Below are positions 45,045 to 55,171 of a stretch of 64,000 nucleotides of DNA, in pieces (the stretch's first letter is position 1; each line of letters opens with the position of its first letter). The translations under genes and the position numbers were made by a program. Source of the stretch: Chryseobacterium glaciei (GTDB taxonomy: Bacteria; Bacteroidota; Bacteroidia; Flavobacteriales; Weeksellaceae). The stretch covers positions 3,109,001-3,173,000 of the forward strand of contig NZ_CP015199.1 in the NCBI RefSeq assembly GCF_001648155.1. The letters are read 5' to 3'. Under the pieces are notes generated by a model that did not search any database, had not been told where the DNA came from, and saw nothing but the letters and a program-made list of their open reading frames with translations.

Positions 45045-45072
45045 GCGGAAAAAATCAATTGATTTTTTCCGC
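45045..45072 (-). terminator. Rho-independent terminator after porX
   Basis: A perfect 28-base palindrome, with arms beginning GCGGAAAAAATC, lies 40 bases after the porX stop on the minus strand. It is followed on that strand by TTCTTTTTT. Confidence 0.8.
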
Positions 45073-45111
45073 CACCCTTATTACCCAAAGTTAAATAAAC
45101 TATGAAAAAAA

Positions 45112-46656
45112 CTACTTGGGTTCTAAAATACTTATTGGAATAATACATTCTTCCAATGATATTCCACCGTGTTGGTAGGTTTCTTTATAATAATTCACAA
45201 AGTGATTATAATTTTTAGGATAAGCCAGGAAAATATTGTTCTTAGCGAAAATATATTTAGAGCTTAAATTTCCTTTTGGTAAAAATAATTTTTCAGGGTT
45301 TGTAATTGCCCATACATCTCTATCGTCATAGGTTAAACTTTTACCTGTTTTATAACGGATGTTAGTAGATGTTTCTCTGTCACCCACAACTTTGCTAGGT
45401 TTTTTAACGTAAACCGTTCCGTGGTCGGTTGTGATGACTAATTTATAACCGCTTTCAGCAGCTAATTTGATGATCTTTATTAAAGATGAATTTTCAAACC
45501 AGTTCGATGTTAAAGAACGGAAAGTTTTATCATCACGAATCAATTGGTCAACAATGTGATTGTCTGTTTTTGCGTGTGAAAGAATATCAATAAAGTTATA
45601 AACGATCACCAAAAGATCATTGTTTTTGTGCTGATTGAAATCATCGTAGATCTTTCTTTCAAAATCAGCGTTTAGAACTTTCAAATATTTCATTGATTTA
45701 GAGCCTAAACCAATTCTTTTCATTTGATCTTCTAAGAAATCACGCTCAAATTCATTCTTGTTTCCGTCTTCATTATCATTAAACCACTTTTCAGGGAAAC
45801 GTTTTTCTATTTCAGAAGGCATTAAACCTGCAAAGAAAGAATTTCTCGCATATTGTGTAGCTGTCGGAAGAATACTGTAATAATAATCTTCTGAAACTTT
45901 ATTATAGTATTTAGTGAATAAAGGCTCAATTACTTTCCACTGATCGTAACGAAGATTATCAACCATCAGCAAAAGAACTTTTTCTTTTTCTACTTCCGGT
46001 TTTATCTTTTCTTTGAAAAGGGTGTGACTCATTAATGGTTTTTCATTTCCATTCAACCAATCTTCGTAATTGTTTTCAATAAATTTAGCAAACTGAATGT
46101 TGGCTTCTTCTTTTTGAGACTGTAAAAGATCTGCAAATTCATTATCTGCAACTTTATCAAATTTGATCTCCCAACTAACGATTTTTTTGTAATATTCTGC
46201 CCAATCCTGATACGTTCTCAAATAAGAAAGTTCCATAGAAAGGTTTCTGAATTCCTGCTGATATTGTAAAATTGTCTTTTGCTCGACAAGATTGTCTTCC
46301 TGAAGATTTTTCTTTAAAGACAATAAGATCTGATTAGGATTTACAGGCTTTAAAATATAATCTGCGATCTGAGAACCAATGGCTTCTTCCATAATGTGTT
46401 CTTCCTCGCTTTTTGTAACCATCACTATTTTCAGAGAGCTATCTCTTTGTTTGATCATAGGAATAGCCTCAAGCCCGGAAATCCCAGGCATATTTTCATC
46501 TATTAAAGTAAGTGCAAATTTTTCCGAATCTATTAATTCTAATGCCTCATTTACATTATTTACAGGGGTTACGTGGTAACCTTTTTTCTCTAAAAATACA
46601 ATATGAGGTCTAAGTAAATCTATCTCATCATCTATCCATAATATCTTTTCCGACAT
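45112..46656 (-). CDS. porX: T9SS regulator PorX, response regulator with PglZ domain
   Basis: This 514-residue protein has an N-terminal receiver domain (acidic pocket WIDDE near residue 8, phosphoacceptor D53 in LIDENMPG, conserved lysine K103 in YILKPVNP), a helical linker, and a C-terminal PglZ domain of the alkaline-phosphatase fold (LLLMVDNLRYDQWKVI, VITTDHGTVYV). PorX is the response regulator partner of the kinase PorY and controls type IX secretion genes; its PglZ domain has been reported to cleave oligonucleotide phosphodiesters. It is a single gene here. A T9SS-sorted protein is encoded at 61221. Confidence 0.93.
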   Translation of the reverse strand: MSEKILWIDDEIDLLRPHIVFLEKKGYHVTPVNNVNEALELIDSEKFALTLIDENMPGISGLEAIPMIKQRDSSLKIVMVTKSEEEHIMEEAIGSQIADYILKPVNPNQILLSLKKNLQEDNLVEQKTILQYQQEFRNLSMELSYLRTYQDWAEYYKKIVSWEIKFDKVADNEFADLLQSQKEEANIQFAKFIENNYEDWLNGNEKPLMSHTLFKEKIKPEVEKEKVLLLMVDNLRYDQWKVIEPLFTKYYNKVSEDYYYSILPTATQYARNSFFAGLMPSEIEKRFPEKWFNDNEDGNKNEFERDFLEDQMKRIGLGSKSMKYLKVLNADFERKIYDDFNQHKNNDLLVIVYNFIDILSHAKTDNHIVDQLIRDDKTFRSLTSNWFENSSLIKIIKLAAESGYKLVITTDHGTVYVKKPSKVVGDRETSTNIRYKTGKSLTYDDRDVWAITNPEKLFLPKGNLSSKYIFAKNNIFLAYPKNYNHFVNYYKETYQHGGISLEECIIPISILEPK

Positions 46657-46918
46657 AATAATTTAATTTTTCAGGGTTAGTATATCAAAATTGCGACCAA
46701 AAGCTCCTAAAATCTACGAAAATAGAGACTTTAAAAGTTAAATCTTAGTTAAAAATTTTGATGCGTTTTCATTGTAATAATTGATTATGAAGATAACGCA
46801 TTTGTGTTATAAATAGTATGTTTTTTAATGAAAAATCAATTATTGGTTCTTTGATTAATGTATTGAAGAGTTTTATACTTTTATAAGAAATTTTACGAGT
46901 TAATTTTTAAACTTGAAA

Positions 46919-47488
46919 TCATAAAAGAGAAATTATTTCATCAATAATATCAAAACCTTTATTGCTTTCGTAATATTCCTGTAATTCGGAGAGGAAAATC
47001 TCTTTAGGAAATTTTTCGGGATCGCTTTTGTATTTGGCTAAAAGTTCAAATCCAAACGCGGTCCGCGGTCCCCAATGACTGATAATATCGCTCTTGACAT
47101 CAAGGATAATGACAATGGGGACGGACTCGCTTCCACTTGTTAAGAATAATTTCATCAAATCAGGGTTTTCATCCCTGTATAGTATTTTTACGGCATTTTT
47201 TTCTTCGAAGAATTTTTTTATTACCGGAATGGCCTGGCTACAGTCTCCACACCAATCTTCGGCTATAATTAAAATTTTTCCATTGAAGTTTTTCTCATTA
47301 AGAATATTCTCATGATTGCTATCCGGAAAGTAATTTTGCATGAGCTGTTCGGCTCTTTCGAGGGAAAGCTTACATTTTTGGATTTTATCTTCATCAAGAC
47401 CCTGTTTTTCGGGAGCTTCTATTTTCTTTTCGATATTATTAAGATAGGATTCGAAAGAAATACCTTTTTTCCAATATGTTTCAATCAT
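46919..47488 (-). CDS. Thioredoxin-family protein
   Basis: This 189-residue cytoplasmic protein carries a thioredoxin fold with the active-site motif EDWCGDCSQAIPV and the cis-proline region SESVPIVIILD. It has about 80 N-terminal residues before the fold. The family (thioredoxin-like, CGDC motif) is common in Bacteroidetes and its partner is unknown. It lies 18 bases after the start region of the beta-propeller gene on the same strand, so the two may form an operon. Confidence 0.85.
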   Translation of the reverse strand: MIETYWKKGISFESYLNNIEKKIEAPEKQGLDEDKIQKCKLSLERAEQLMQNYFPDSNHENILNEKNFNGKILIIAEDWCGDCSQAIPVIKKFFEEKNAVKILYRDENPDLMKLFLTSGSESVPIVIILDVKSDIISHWGPRTAFGFELLAKYKSDPEKFPKEIFLSELQEYYESNKGFDIIDEIISLL

Positions 47489-47506
47489 GATTGAGATTTT
47501 TAAAGA

Positions 47507-48541
47507 TTATTTTAATTCTCTTTTATAATACGTCAAACCAAAAGGATTGGTTCCTACAGTTGCTGTGGCCGATGGAGAAATAGCACCCGACGAACTCACA
47601 TTATAGATAGAAACTTTGTTTGCAGTACCTGCGGAATGGGTTACAAACATTTTATCACCTTTATCATTAAGTACAATATTATGAGGTGTTGCAGCAGAAG
47701 ATGACACTGGACTTCCGATTTGATCTCCGGTTGTCGCATTTATTGAATATAATTGATTACCAGTAATATTACTCACAAAAAATATGTTTTGAGAAGGCAG
47801 CGTGAAAATTCCGTGAGCGCCTGTGAATACTTTTTCAGACAAAGTATTTAATGTATTTCCATCCAAAACATATGTTTTCTCTAATTGGCAGGGTACATAT
47901 AATTTATTGTTGGCATAAAATAAATGAGGTTCTTTTCCAACTGTTTTCTCACCTGTTTTAGCATAAGTGGAGGTAGAATATTTATAAATTTTATCCGTGG
48001 TAGAACTGCTTGTAAAAACAGAAACATAAGCGCTTGTTCCATCTTGAGATAAAAATATATCGTGAGGCGTCATATCTACACTGATGGTATTGGTTACGGA
48101 ATTTGTAGCGAGATTTACCACAGAAATTGTTTTGTCTATATCATTAACTACCCAAAGTTCTTTGCCTTGAGCGTCTGCCCACATATGAAAAACACCGTTT
48201 CCTACATTAATAGATGTTTCTATCTGCTGATTTTGAGGATTGATAACATGAATTTTCTTATTTGCTCTGTTTCCAACATACAATTTATCAGTTTTCGGAA
48301 CGTAAACAACATACATCGGATCCGAATTTGCGATAGTGAGCGTCTTTGTAACGTTATTGGTAACAGCATCAATAAAAGTAACAGAACTGCTGACGCGGTT
48401 TGCAACGACAACTTTTTCCTCCGTCTTGGCATTTTGATCGACAGTTATTTCGTTGTCGCTATTGCAAGAGTAAATTGAAATTAAGGCTAATAAAGCAATA
48501 GCTCCTATTTTCGTCTGTTTTCCTGAAACGCAATTTTTCAT
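47507..48541 (-). CDS. YncE-like seven-bladed beta-propeller lipoprotein
   Basis: This 344-residue protein has a lipoprotein signal peptide ending ISIYSC, with the lipid cysteine at residue 26. Repeated beta-propeller blades follow with the YncE/40-residue pattern: VANRVSSSVTFIDAVTNNV, YVGNRANKKIHVINPQNQQ, WVVNDIDKTISVVNLATNS and FVTHSAGTANKVSIYN. Related proteins bind ligands or DNA ends, or act in envelope stress, and this one has no assigned role. It should be anchored in the envelope. It lies upstream of the thioredoxin gene in the same operon direction. Confidence 0.85.
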   Translation of the reverse strand: MKNCVSGKQTKIGAIALLALISIYSCNSDNEITVDQNAKTEEKVVVANRVSSSVTFIDAVTNNVTKTLTIANSDPMYVVYVPKTDKLYVGNRANKKIHVINPQNQQIETSINVGNGVFHMWADAQGKELWVVNDIDKTISVVNLATNSVTNTISVDMTPHDIFLSQDGTSAYVSVFTSSSTTDKIYKYSTSTYAKTGEKTVGKEPHLFYANNKLYVPCQLEKTYVLDGNTLNTLSEKVFTGAHGIFTLPSQNIFFVSNITGNQLYSINATTGDQIGSPVSSSAATPHNIVLNDKGDKMFVTHSAGTANKVSIYNVSSSGAISPSATATVGTNPFGLTYYKRELK

Positions 48542-48688
48542 AATTTTATTTGTTTAGGCTAATTTGTTAATAACTTAGACGTAAACAAATTGAATTGCTG
48601 ACAAAAAAATATGAAAAATATTTATTTTAATTAATAACTAATTGAAAAATAGATGTTTATTTTGAAGTGGAAATTTTTATTAATTGAA

Positions 48689-50329
48689 TTATTTTCCTGT
48701 ATTTATATATTCCAAAGCCCTTTCTAAGACTTCATCTTTTCCTTCTTTGATGCCTTTTACGGTAGGTTTTATCAAAATGTCAGGGATAATTCCTATTCTT
48801 TGAGTTTCTCGACCGTCGGGATAATAGGCTCCCAATCCGGTAAAACTCGTTTCCAAATCTGCAATATTGAATCTTATAATATCTCCATTGGCTCCGGAAG
48901 TGTTGCTACCAATAATTTTAGCTTTTGGATGTTGTTTAAACATCATCGTCGTAGTTTCAGCTTGACTTTGGGTATTTTCATCAACCAAAACAACCACATT
49001 TCCTTTGTAATAATCATTGTTTCTATGTCCAATGCTATTTTTTCGGCTGTAAAATTTGCTTAAATAATTCGTTTCAGGAAAATTGAATTGATAATAAATA
49101 GTATTTTCAGGAAGTAATAATTTACTTAAAGGTAAGATTGTCTGTTTTGGATAATTTCTGAGATCAAAAATAATAGATTCCGTTTCCTTCAGGTTTTTAT
49201 ACATTTCCTCCAGATCTTTTCTTTCAATAATTCCCATGTTTACATAGCCGATTTTTCTTTCTTCATCAATGAATTTCCATTTTTCTGGTGTCGCAATTTT
49301 TCCATTGATAATATCTCTGAGCAGATAAGTTTTTACTTTGATAGCTAAATTTTGTCCATCTCGTTCAAGTTTAATCGCAATTGAATCATTATTGGTAAAA
49401 AGAAATAGGTTTTTCGCTTTCTTGATTTTTCCCCAAGAATTGGAAGCCGGAATGTATTTTCCAAAGCTATTAACCATTTGCGGAATAGTTTTACCATTAA
49501 CATCATAAATTACGTCACCGATTTTCAAAAGATTTTCTTCATTAAATTTATTGGAATTGATTTTAGTAACAACCAATTTTCCTTCCGCATAACTATATTC
49601 AACTGGAATTTTTCTTCTTCCATATTGATGCAAGCTAATAAAAGGCGAAAACAAAAAAGCATGAGAATCATCTGTTTTGGTAACCAATTCTGCTAAAGTT
49701 AAATGATAAGATTCATCATTATTAATAATGAGAAATTTCGGAATCATCTCTGTTAAAACATCATTCCAGTTTTGATCTGTTTTGTATTTGTAAGGAAAAA
49801 AATATTCTACATAATTCCAATATCGGAATAATTCTAAAAGACTGATTTCTTTAGACATAAATTTTGAACCATAAGAATTTTCATTTCTGAAAAATACTTT
49901 TCTTCCACCAATTCCGAAATAATAATGGTCTCCAATATTTCTATTATTCTGAATATAGCTCAATTTCTGAATTATATTTTCTGAAAAAATAATCTGATTG
50001 TTAATCCAATTAAGATCAAAGTTTTTCAAAAAATAGAGTTTGTTATCCTCTTTTTTACATTGTTCACAAATTTCAACTCTTCCCAGACTGTCAATCCAGT
50101 TAGAATAAAATTCGTTCAATTGGTTTTTATCGTTGATTTTTTCAATTTCATTTAATTTCAGGAAAAGCTGATTATCCCAATCCAGATTTCCTTTGGCAAC
50201 ACTCGGATGATAATATTTTAAAAATCCCCAAACTTTGCAAAGAGACTCTAACTTTTGAGTTTCAGATAAATTTTGTGCCGAAAAATTGATACTTAAAAAG
50301 ATGATGACAAAAAGTGAGAATTTTCTCAT
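48689..50329 (-). CDS. S41-family peptidase (C-terminal processing protease type)
   Basis: This 546-residue exported protease has a signal peptide (RKFSLFVIIFLSINFSAQ), a long N-terminal helical region (about 20-230), a PDZ-like segment (LLKIGDVIYDVNGKTI), and a C-terminal S41 domain with the nucleophile segment VDENTQSQAETTTMMF and IIGSNTSGANGDIIRF. It should cleave proteins or C-terminal tails in the periplasm or outside the cell. The substrate is unknown. No lipobox is present. It stands alone between two intergenic gaps. Confidence 0.88.
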   Translation of the reverse strand: MRKFSLFVIIFLSINFSAQNLSETQKLESLCKVWGFLKYYHPSVAKGNLDWDNQLFLKLNEIEKINDKNQLNEFYSNWIDSLGRVEICEQCKKEDNKLYFLKNFDLNWINNQIIFSENIIQKLSYIQNNRNIGDHYYFGIGGRKVFFRNENSYGSKFMSKEISLLELFRYWNYVEYFFPYKYKTDQNWNDVLTEMIPKFLIINNDESYHLTLAELVTKTDDSHAFLFSPFISLHQYGRRKIPVEYSYAEGKLVVTKINSNKFNEENLLKIGDVIYDVNGKTIPQMVNSFGKYIPASNSWGKIKKAKNLFLFTNNDSIAIKLERDGQNLAIKVKTYLLRDIINGKIATPEKWKFIDEERKIGYVNMGIIERKDLEEMYKNLKETESIIFDLRNYPKQTILPLSKLLLPENTIYYQFNFPETNYLSKFYSRKNSIGHRNNDYYKGNVVVLVDENTQSQAETTTMMFKQHPKAKIIGSNTSGANGDIIRFNIADLETSFTGLGAYYPDGRETQRIGIIPDILIKPTVKGIKEGKDEVLERALEYINTGK

Positions 50330-50411
50330 GAAAGGTTATTGGAATTTGTATCAAAGATAATTTTTAAACCTAAAGTATACAAAAATTTTATGTGATTAAT
50401 TGAACGTACAG

Positions 50412-50494
50412 TTTGTCATTCCGGAGGAATCTCAACAAAATAATTCACAAAACAATTTTTATAAACTATGTCTAGATTCCTACGGAATGACAAA
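50412..50494. repeat. Intergenic inverted repeat with 21-base arms
   Basis: The left arm begins TTTGTCATTCCGGAGG (50412-50432) and the right arm is its reverse complement (50474-50494), with one mismatch and 41 bases between. This GTCATTCC-type palindrome looks like a dispersed REP-like element of Flavobacteriia. Only one full copy is in the window. Confidence 0.65.
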
Positions 50495-50599
50495 TCAAGT
50501 GGAATAACATTCGTGTTATTAGTGAAAAAGTTTGTGCCATTTGTGTTTACACCATAATTTTTTAATAGAAAATTAATCAACCCTAAAATTTAAAATCCC

Positions 50600-50607
50600 T
50601 AAATTTG
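50600..50607 (+). promoter_or_regulatory. -7 element before the HD-domain gene
   Basis: TAAATTTG matches TAnnTTTG and ends 21 bases before the ATG at 50629. An in-frame TTG at 50605 lies inside this element and so is unlikely to be the start codon. Confidence 0.6.
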
Positions 50608-50628
50608 TGTACAAATACTGACATTTCA

Positions 50629-51846
50629 ATGCAGAATAAGCTTAAAATCATCAATGATCCTGTTCATGGATTTATCAAAATTCCTCACGAAATTTTATTC
50701 GACATCATCGAACATCCATACTTTCAAAGGCTGAGAAGAATTTCCCAGACTGGACTTTTAACTTTAATTTTTCCGGGTGCTACACATACGAGATTTCATC
50801 ATGCTTTGGGTGCGATGCACTTGATGTTTACGGCTTTGGAAACTTTAAAGCAGAAAGGAGTTAAAATTTCGGATGAAGAGGAAAAAGGAGCAATGTTGGC
50901 GATTTTAATGCATGATATTGGTCATGGACCATTTTCTCACGCGTTGGAAAGCATGTTAATGGATGATTGGCATCACGAAAATCTTTCATTATTATTAATG
51001 AATCGATTAAATGTTGAATTTGATGGTCGACTTAATGTTGCTATAGAAATGTTCCAAGGGAAATATCATAGAAAATTTTTCAATCAGCTTATTTCTTCTC
51101 AATTAGATGTTGACAGACTGGATTATTTGAAGAGAGACAGCTTTTTTACAGGAGTTTCAGAAGGAAATATCAATACACAAAGGATTATTTCAATGATGAA
51201 CGTTTGCGAAGAGGGCGAATTGGTGATTGATGCGAAAGGAATTTATTCAATTGAAAATTTTCTTACAGCAAGAATGTTTATGTATTGGCAGGTATATTAC
51301 CATAAAACTTCAGCTTTGGCGGAGTTTCTTTTGGTTAAAATCTTAGAAAGAGCAAAATATTTGGTTTCTCAAGGAATTGATCTGCCTGCGACAGAAAATT
51401 TGAAATATTTTTTATACCGCGGAAAAAGCTCAGCAACCGATGAAGACGTTGAAAGGTTCACTCAAATGGATGATAATGACGTTATTCAGGCCATGAAATC
51501 TTGGCAAAATTCTGATGATATTATTCTTTCTTATTGGTGTAAATGCGTGATACAGAGAAACCTGCCTAAAACAATTATCTCTTCTCATCCGTTTGATCCG
51601 AAATTTATTGAAGAAAAAATAAAAAACACGAACGAATTTTTCGGAATTGATAACGGGGAAGACCTAGTACACGAGATCAAGAGAAAATTGTTGCCTTATG
51701 ACACAGAAAAGCAACCAATTTATTTATTACAGAAAAGTGGGGTCAAATTAAGGCTAGACGAGTCGGAAGACCAGCTTTTATCGGGGTTGATCGTAAATAA
51801 AACCACAAGATATATCCTCACTTTTCCACGAGATATGTCTAACTGA
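50629..51846 (+). CDS. HD-domain phosphohydrolase (dNTPase-like)
   Basis: This 405-residue protein has the N-terminal pattern KIINDPVHGFIKIP, then the HD metal site: RFHHALGAMHL and AILMHDIGHGPFSHALE, and a later SSQLDVDRLDYLKRDSFF with the aspartate. The family includes dGTP triphosphohydrolases and SAMHD1-like proteins and is conserved in Bacteroidetes upstream of lpxD. The substrate is likely a nucleotide but not known. The start at 50629 (MQNKLKIINDPVHG) is chosen because the upstream TTG lies within the -7 box. Confidence 0.88.
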   Translation: MQNKLKIINDPVHGFIKIPHEILFDIIEHPYFQRLRRISQTGLLTLIFPGATHTRFHHALGAMHLMFTALETLKQKGVKISDEEEKGAMLAILMHDIGHGPFSHALESMLMDDWHHENLSLLLMNRLNVEFDGRLNVAIEMFQGKYHRKFFNQLISSQLDVDRLDYLKRDSFFTGVSEGNINTQRIISMMNVCEEGELVIDAKGIYSIENFLTARMFMYWQVYYHKTSALAEFLLVKILERAKYLVSQGIDLPATENLKYFLYRGKSSATDEDVERFTQMDDNDVIQAMKSWQNSDDIILSYWCKCVIQRNLPKTIISSHPFDPKFIEEKIKNTNEFFGIDNGEDLVHEIKRKLLPYDTEKQPIYLLQKSGVKLRLDESEDQLLSGLIVNKTTRYILTFPRDMSN

Positions 51847-51891
51847 TTTCTTAAATAATATTAAAATTCACTATCCTAAAACTAAAAAATG

Positions 51892-51920
51892 TTTGCGAAT
51901 TATAGAATTTCTTATCTTTG
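51892..51920 (+). promoter_or_regulatory. lpxD promoter directly next to the start codon
   Basis: TTTG (51892-51895), a 17-base spacer and TATCTTTG (51913-51920) match the Bacteroidetes promoter with a slightly short spacer. The -7 box ends 6 bases before the ATG at 51927, so the mRNA may be nearly leaderless. Confidence 0.6.
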
Positions 51921-51926
51921 CAGAAT

Positions 51927-52958
51927 ATGGAATTTACAGCTTCGCAAATTGCAAGTTTTATCGACGGAAAAATAATAGGTGATGAACACGCACGTATTAC
52001 TGGAGTTTCACCCATTGAGAATGGGGAATCAGGACATCTTTCTTTTGTAGCACAAGAGAGATTTTCCCACTATTTGGACACTTCACGATGCTCCGTTCTT
52101 ATTGTTTCTGAAGATATTATAACTAAAGATAATTATAATCCTACCATCATTGCCGTAAAAGATGCTTATCTTGCCTTCCAGGTTTTAATGAATCTGTATC
52201 AGGAAATGCAGGGAAGAAAAGAAGGGGTCGAAGACGGCTCTTCTATTCATGAAACAGCTGTTATTGGCGAAAAAGCCTATATCGGTGCGTTTACCTACAT
52301 CTCAGATAAAGCAAAAATTGGTGAAGGTTCACAAATTTATCCTCATGTTTACATTGGTAAAGGTGTAAAAATTGGTAAAAACTGTAAAATAGACAGTGGT
52401 GCCAGAATTTACGATTACTGTATTGTTGGAGATAATTGTGTGATTCATTCAAATACTGTGATTGGCGGAGATGGGTTTGGTTTTCAGCCTACTCCTGACG
52501 GATTCAAAAAAATCCCTCAGTTGGGTAATGTGATTATCGAAGATGATGTTGAAATTGGTTCTAACTGTAGTATCGATAGAGCTACCATCGGATCTACCAT
52601 TATTGGAAAGGGGACTAAAATAGATAACCTTATCCAGATTGCCCACAATGTAAAAATTGGTCAGAACAATGTAATTGCAGCACAAGCGGGAATTGCAGGA
52701 TCTACTACTATTGGCAACTGGAACCAGATCGGAGGTCAGGTGGGGATCGTAGGGCATATTAAAATAGGAGATCAGGTGAAGATTCAGGCTCAAAGTGGTG
52801 TGAATTCTAGCGTAAATGATAAAGAAACTGTTTACGGATCACCTGCGATAAGTTATAATGATTACCTTAGAAGCTATGTACATTTCAGGAATTTACCTGA
52901 AATCGTAAAACGAATAAATAATCTTGAGAATACCTCAAAAGATCATACTAATGAGTGA
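51927..52958 (+). CDS. lpxD: UDP-3-O-acyl-glucosamine N-acyltransferase (lipid A)
   Basis: This 343-residue enzyme has the LpxD N-terminal domain ([40 protein letters not shown]) and then a long left-handed beta-helix. It shows [19 protein letters not shown] and [14 protein letters not shown] with the catalytic His. It adds a 3-hydroxyacyl chain to the 2-amine of UDP-3-O-acyl-glucosamine in lipid A synthesis. The ATG at 51927 is used, since an in-frame TTG at 51918 lies in the -7 box. It overlaps lpxC-fabZ by 8 bases. Confidence 0.95.
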   Translation: MEFTASQIASFIDGKIIGDEHARITGVSPIENGESGHLSFVAQERFSHYLDTSRCSVLIVSEDIITKDNYNPTIIAVKDAYLAFQVLMNLYQEMQGRKEGVEDGSSIHETAVIGEKAYIGAFTYISDKAKIGEGSQIYPHVYIGKGVKIGKNCKIDSGARIYDYCIVGDNCVIHSNTVIGGDGFGFQPTPDGFKKIPQLGNVIIEDDVEIGSNCSIDRATIGSTIIGKGTKIDNLIQIAHNVKIGQNNVIAAQAGIAGSTTIGNWNQIGGQVGIVGHIKIGDQVKIQAQSGVNSSVNDKETVYGSPAISYNDYLRSYVHFRNLPEIVKRINNLENTSKDHTNE

Positions 52959-54348
52959 TATGCAAAAAACACTTCAGGAAGAGGTAACACTTTCCGGAAT
53001 TGGCCTTCATACTGGTAAAGAAGTAAAATTGACCATAAAACCTGCTAAAGAAAATACAGGTTTCGTTTTTGTGAGAACAGATTTAGAGGGTCATCCTCAG
53101 GTCGAAGCTGATGTAAACTATGTTGTAGCGACAGAAAGAGGAACGACATTAGAGAAATTAGGAGTTAAAATTAACACTTGTGAACATCTTTTGGCAGCTT
53201 TAGTTGGTTGTGATATTGATAACGCAATGCTGGAAATGGATGCTTCTGAACCTCCAATTTTAGATGGTTCTTCAAAGTTTTTTGTAGAAGCTATTGAAAG
53301 TGTAGGAATCGTAGAACAAGGTATTGCCAGAGAATATTTGGTGGTAAAAGAAGTTCTTAGCTATAGCGATCCGGCAACGGGTTCAGAAATTACAATTATT
53401 CCTTCAGATAATTACGAAATTACTACAATGGTGGATTTTGGGACTAAAGTTTTAGGTACTCAAAATGCTACTCTTAAAAATATTTCAGATTTTAAAGAAG
53501 AGATTTCATCTGCTAGAACGTTCAGCTTTTTACATGAATTAGAAATGCTTTTAGATCACGGTTTGATCAAAGGTGGAGATATTTCTAACGCGATCGTTTA
53601 TGTAGACAAAGATCTTACTCCTGAAACTACAGAAAAATTAAAGAAAGCTTTTGGTAAAGACAAAGTGTCTATCAGACCAAACGGCATTCTTGATAATCTT
53701 ACTTTAAATTATCCTAACGAAGCTGCAAGACACAAATTACTTGATGTAATCGGTGATTTGGCTTTGGCTGGAGTGAAAATAAAAGGAAAAGTTATTGCTA
53801 ATAAACCAGGACATTTTGTAAATACTCAATTTGCTAAAAAATTGAACCGTCAGTGGAAATTACAAAAGAAAAAAAATGTTCCTGATTTTGATTTAACGAA
53901 AGAACCTGTGTTCGATATCAACGGAATTATGAAGTTGATGCCTCACAGACCTCCATTTTTATTGATTGATAAAATCTTAGAATTGTCAGATTCTCACGTG
54001 GTAGGTTTGAAGAATGTTACAATGAACGAACCTTTCTTCGTTGGACATTTTCCTAAAGAGCCTGTAATGCCAGGAGTTTTACAAGTGGAAGCGTTGGCAC
54101 AAACAGGAGGTATCTTAGTATTGGCAAGCGTTCCGGATCCTGAAAATTACTCTACTTATTTCATTAAAATTGATAAAGTAAAATTCAAGAGAAAAGTAGT
54201 TCCCGGTGATACTATGATTTTCAAAATTGAATTGATAGAGCCTATCAGAAGAGGTATTGTTCATATGCAGGGATACGGATATGTGGGAGATACTGTAGCA
54301 GTAGAAGCAGAATTAATGGCTCAAGTTGCAAAAAATAAAGTTGATTAA
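52951..54348 (+). CDS. lpxC-fabZ: Fused LpxC deacetylase / FabZ dehydratase
   Basis: This 465-residue fusion has an N-terminal LpxC domain (about 1-300), with [11 protein letters not shown] (zinc His) and [10 protein letters not shown]. The C-terminal FabZ domain (about 315-465) has [14 protein letters not shown] and [23 protein letters not shown]. LpxC removes the acetyl group from UDP-3-O-acyl-GlcNAc, the committed step of lipid A synthesis. FabZ dehydrates 3-hydroxyacyl-ACP, so the fusion links lipid A and fatty acid flux in one chain. The fusion is usual in Bacteroidetes. The start at 52951 (MSDMQKTLQ) overlaps the lpxD stop as ATGAGTGA. Confidence 0.95.
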   Translation: MSDMQKTLQEEVTLSGIGLHTGKEVKLTIKPAKENTGFVFVRTDLEGHPQVEADVNYVVATERGTTLEKLGVKINTCEHLLAALVGCDIDNAMLEMDASEPPILDGSSKFFVEAIESVGIVEQGIAREYLVVKEVLSYSDPATGSEITIIPSDNYEITTMVDFGTKVLGTQNATLKNISDFKEEISSARTFSFLHELEMLLDHGLIKGGDISNAIVYVDKDLTPETTEKLKKAFGKDKVSIRPNGILDNLTLNYPNEAARHKLLDVIGDLALAGVKIKGKVIANKPGHFVNTQFAKKLNRQWKLQKKKNVPDFDLTKEPVFDINGIMKLMPHRPPFLLIDKILELSDSHVVGLKNVTMNEPFFVGHFPKEPVMPGVLQVEALAQTGGILVLASVPDPENYSTYFIKIDKVKFKRKVVPGDTMIFKIELIEPIRRGIVHMQGYGYVGDTVAVEAELMAQVAKNKVD

Positions 54349-55143
54349 ATGATTCATCAATTAGCAGCCGTTGATAAACGTGCAAAAATCAGCAAAAATG
54401 TTATTGTAGAACCATTTACTACAATAGCAGGGGATGTAGAGATCGGAGAAGGAACTTGGATTGGCCCTAATGTTACCATCATGGATGGTGCCAGAATAGG
54501 TAAAAACTGTAGAATATTTCCGGGAACGGTAATTTCTGCGATCCCTCAGGATTTAAAATTTGATGGTGAAGATACCCAGACAATTATTGGTGATAACACA
54601 ACTTTAAGAGAATGTGTAACCGTGAATAGAGGGACAAAAGCTTTAGGATATACAAAAGTAGGAGATAATTGCCTTATTATGGCAACTTCGCATGTCGCCC
54701 ACGATTGTATAATTGGTAATAATGTAATTATTGCTAACGGTTGTGGAATTGCAGGACACGTTGAAATTGGTGACTTTACAGTAATGGGTGGTCTTTCTGC
54801 GGTACAGCAGTTTGGTAAGATTGGTAAACATGTGATGATTTCAGGTGGTTCTTTGATTAGAAAAGATATTCCACCCTATATAAAAGTAGGTAGAGAACCT
54901 ATTTCTTATGCAGGAATCAACTCTGTTGGTTTACGAAGAAGAGGTTTTAACAACGAGAAAATTTTTGAAATTCAAAAGATTTACAGATATTTCTTTCAGA
55001 TGAAAATGAATGTTACGCAAGCGCTAAATCATATTGAAAAAGATATGCTTCCAACGGCAGAAAGAGATGAAATTTTAGAATTTATAAAAAATTCCCCAAG
55101 AGGTATTGTAAAAGGATACGGAACTGGAAAAGATAGTAATTAG
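54349..55143 (+). CDS. lpxA: Acyl-ACP:UDP-GlcNAc O-acyltransferase
   Basis: This 264-residue left-handed beta-helix enzyme transfers a 3-hydroxyacyl chain from ACP to O3 of UDP-GlcNAc, the first lipid A step. Visible motifs are IGEGTWIGPNVTIMDG, ECVTVNRGTKALGYT, ATSHVAHDCIIGNN with the catalytic His, and GISGHVEIG-like GIAGHVEIGDFT. A helical C-terminal domain ends it. Its start directly follows the lpxC-fabZ stop, so all three lipid A genes form one operon. Confidence 0.95.
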   Translation: MIHQLAAVDKRAKISKNVIVEPFTTIAGDVEIGEGTWIGPNVTIMDGARIGKNCRIFPGTVISAIPQDLKFDGEDTQTIIGDNTTLRECVTVNRGTKALGYTKVGDNCLIMATSHVAHDCIIGNNVIIANGCGIAGHVEIGDFTVMGGLSAVQQFGKIGKHVMISGGSLIRKDIPPYIKVGREPISYAGINSVGLRRRGFNNEKIFEIQKIYRYFFQMKMNVTQALNHIEKDMLPTAERDEILEFIKNSPRGIVKGYGTGKDSN

Positions 55144-55171
55144 TAATAAATTAAGATAATAATAAATAGTA

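Noticed and set aside
48062..48478. Open frame of 138 codons on the plus strand, opposite the beta-propeller gene
   Set aside because: It lies fully inside a well-supported lipoprotein gene on the other strand, has a cysteine- and asparagine-rich composition with no family pattern, and no promoter.
50605..50628. TTG at 50605 as start of the HD-domain gene
   Set aside because: The codon lies inside the TAAATTTG -7 box, so it would be upstream of the transcript start; ATG at 50629 fits the family N-terminus.
51918..51926. TTG at 51918 as start of lpxD
   Set aside because: It overlaps the TATCTTTG -7 box; ATG at 51927 begins the conserved LpxD N-terminus.
52449..52793. Open frame of 114 codons on the minus strand within lpxD
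   Set aside because: Shadow of the hexapeptide repeats, whose regular pattern keeps the opposite strand open.
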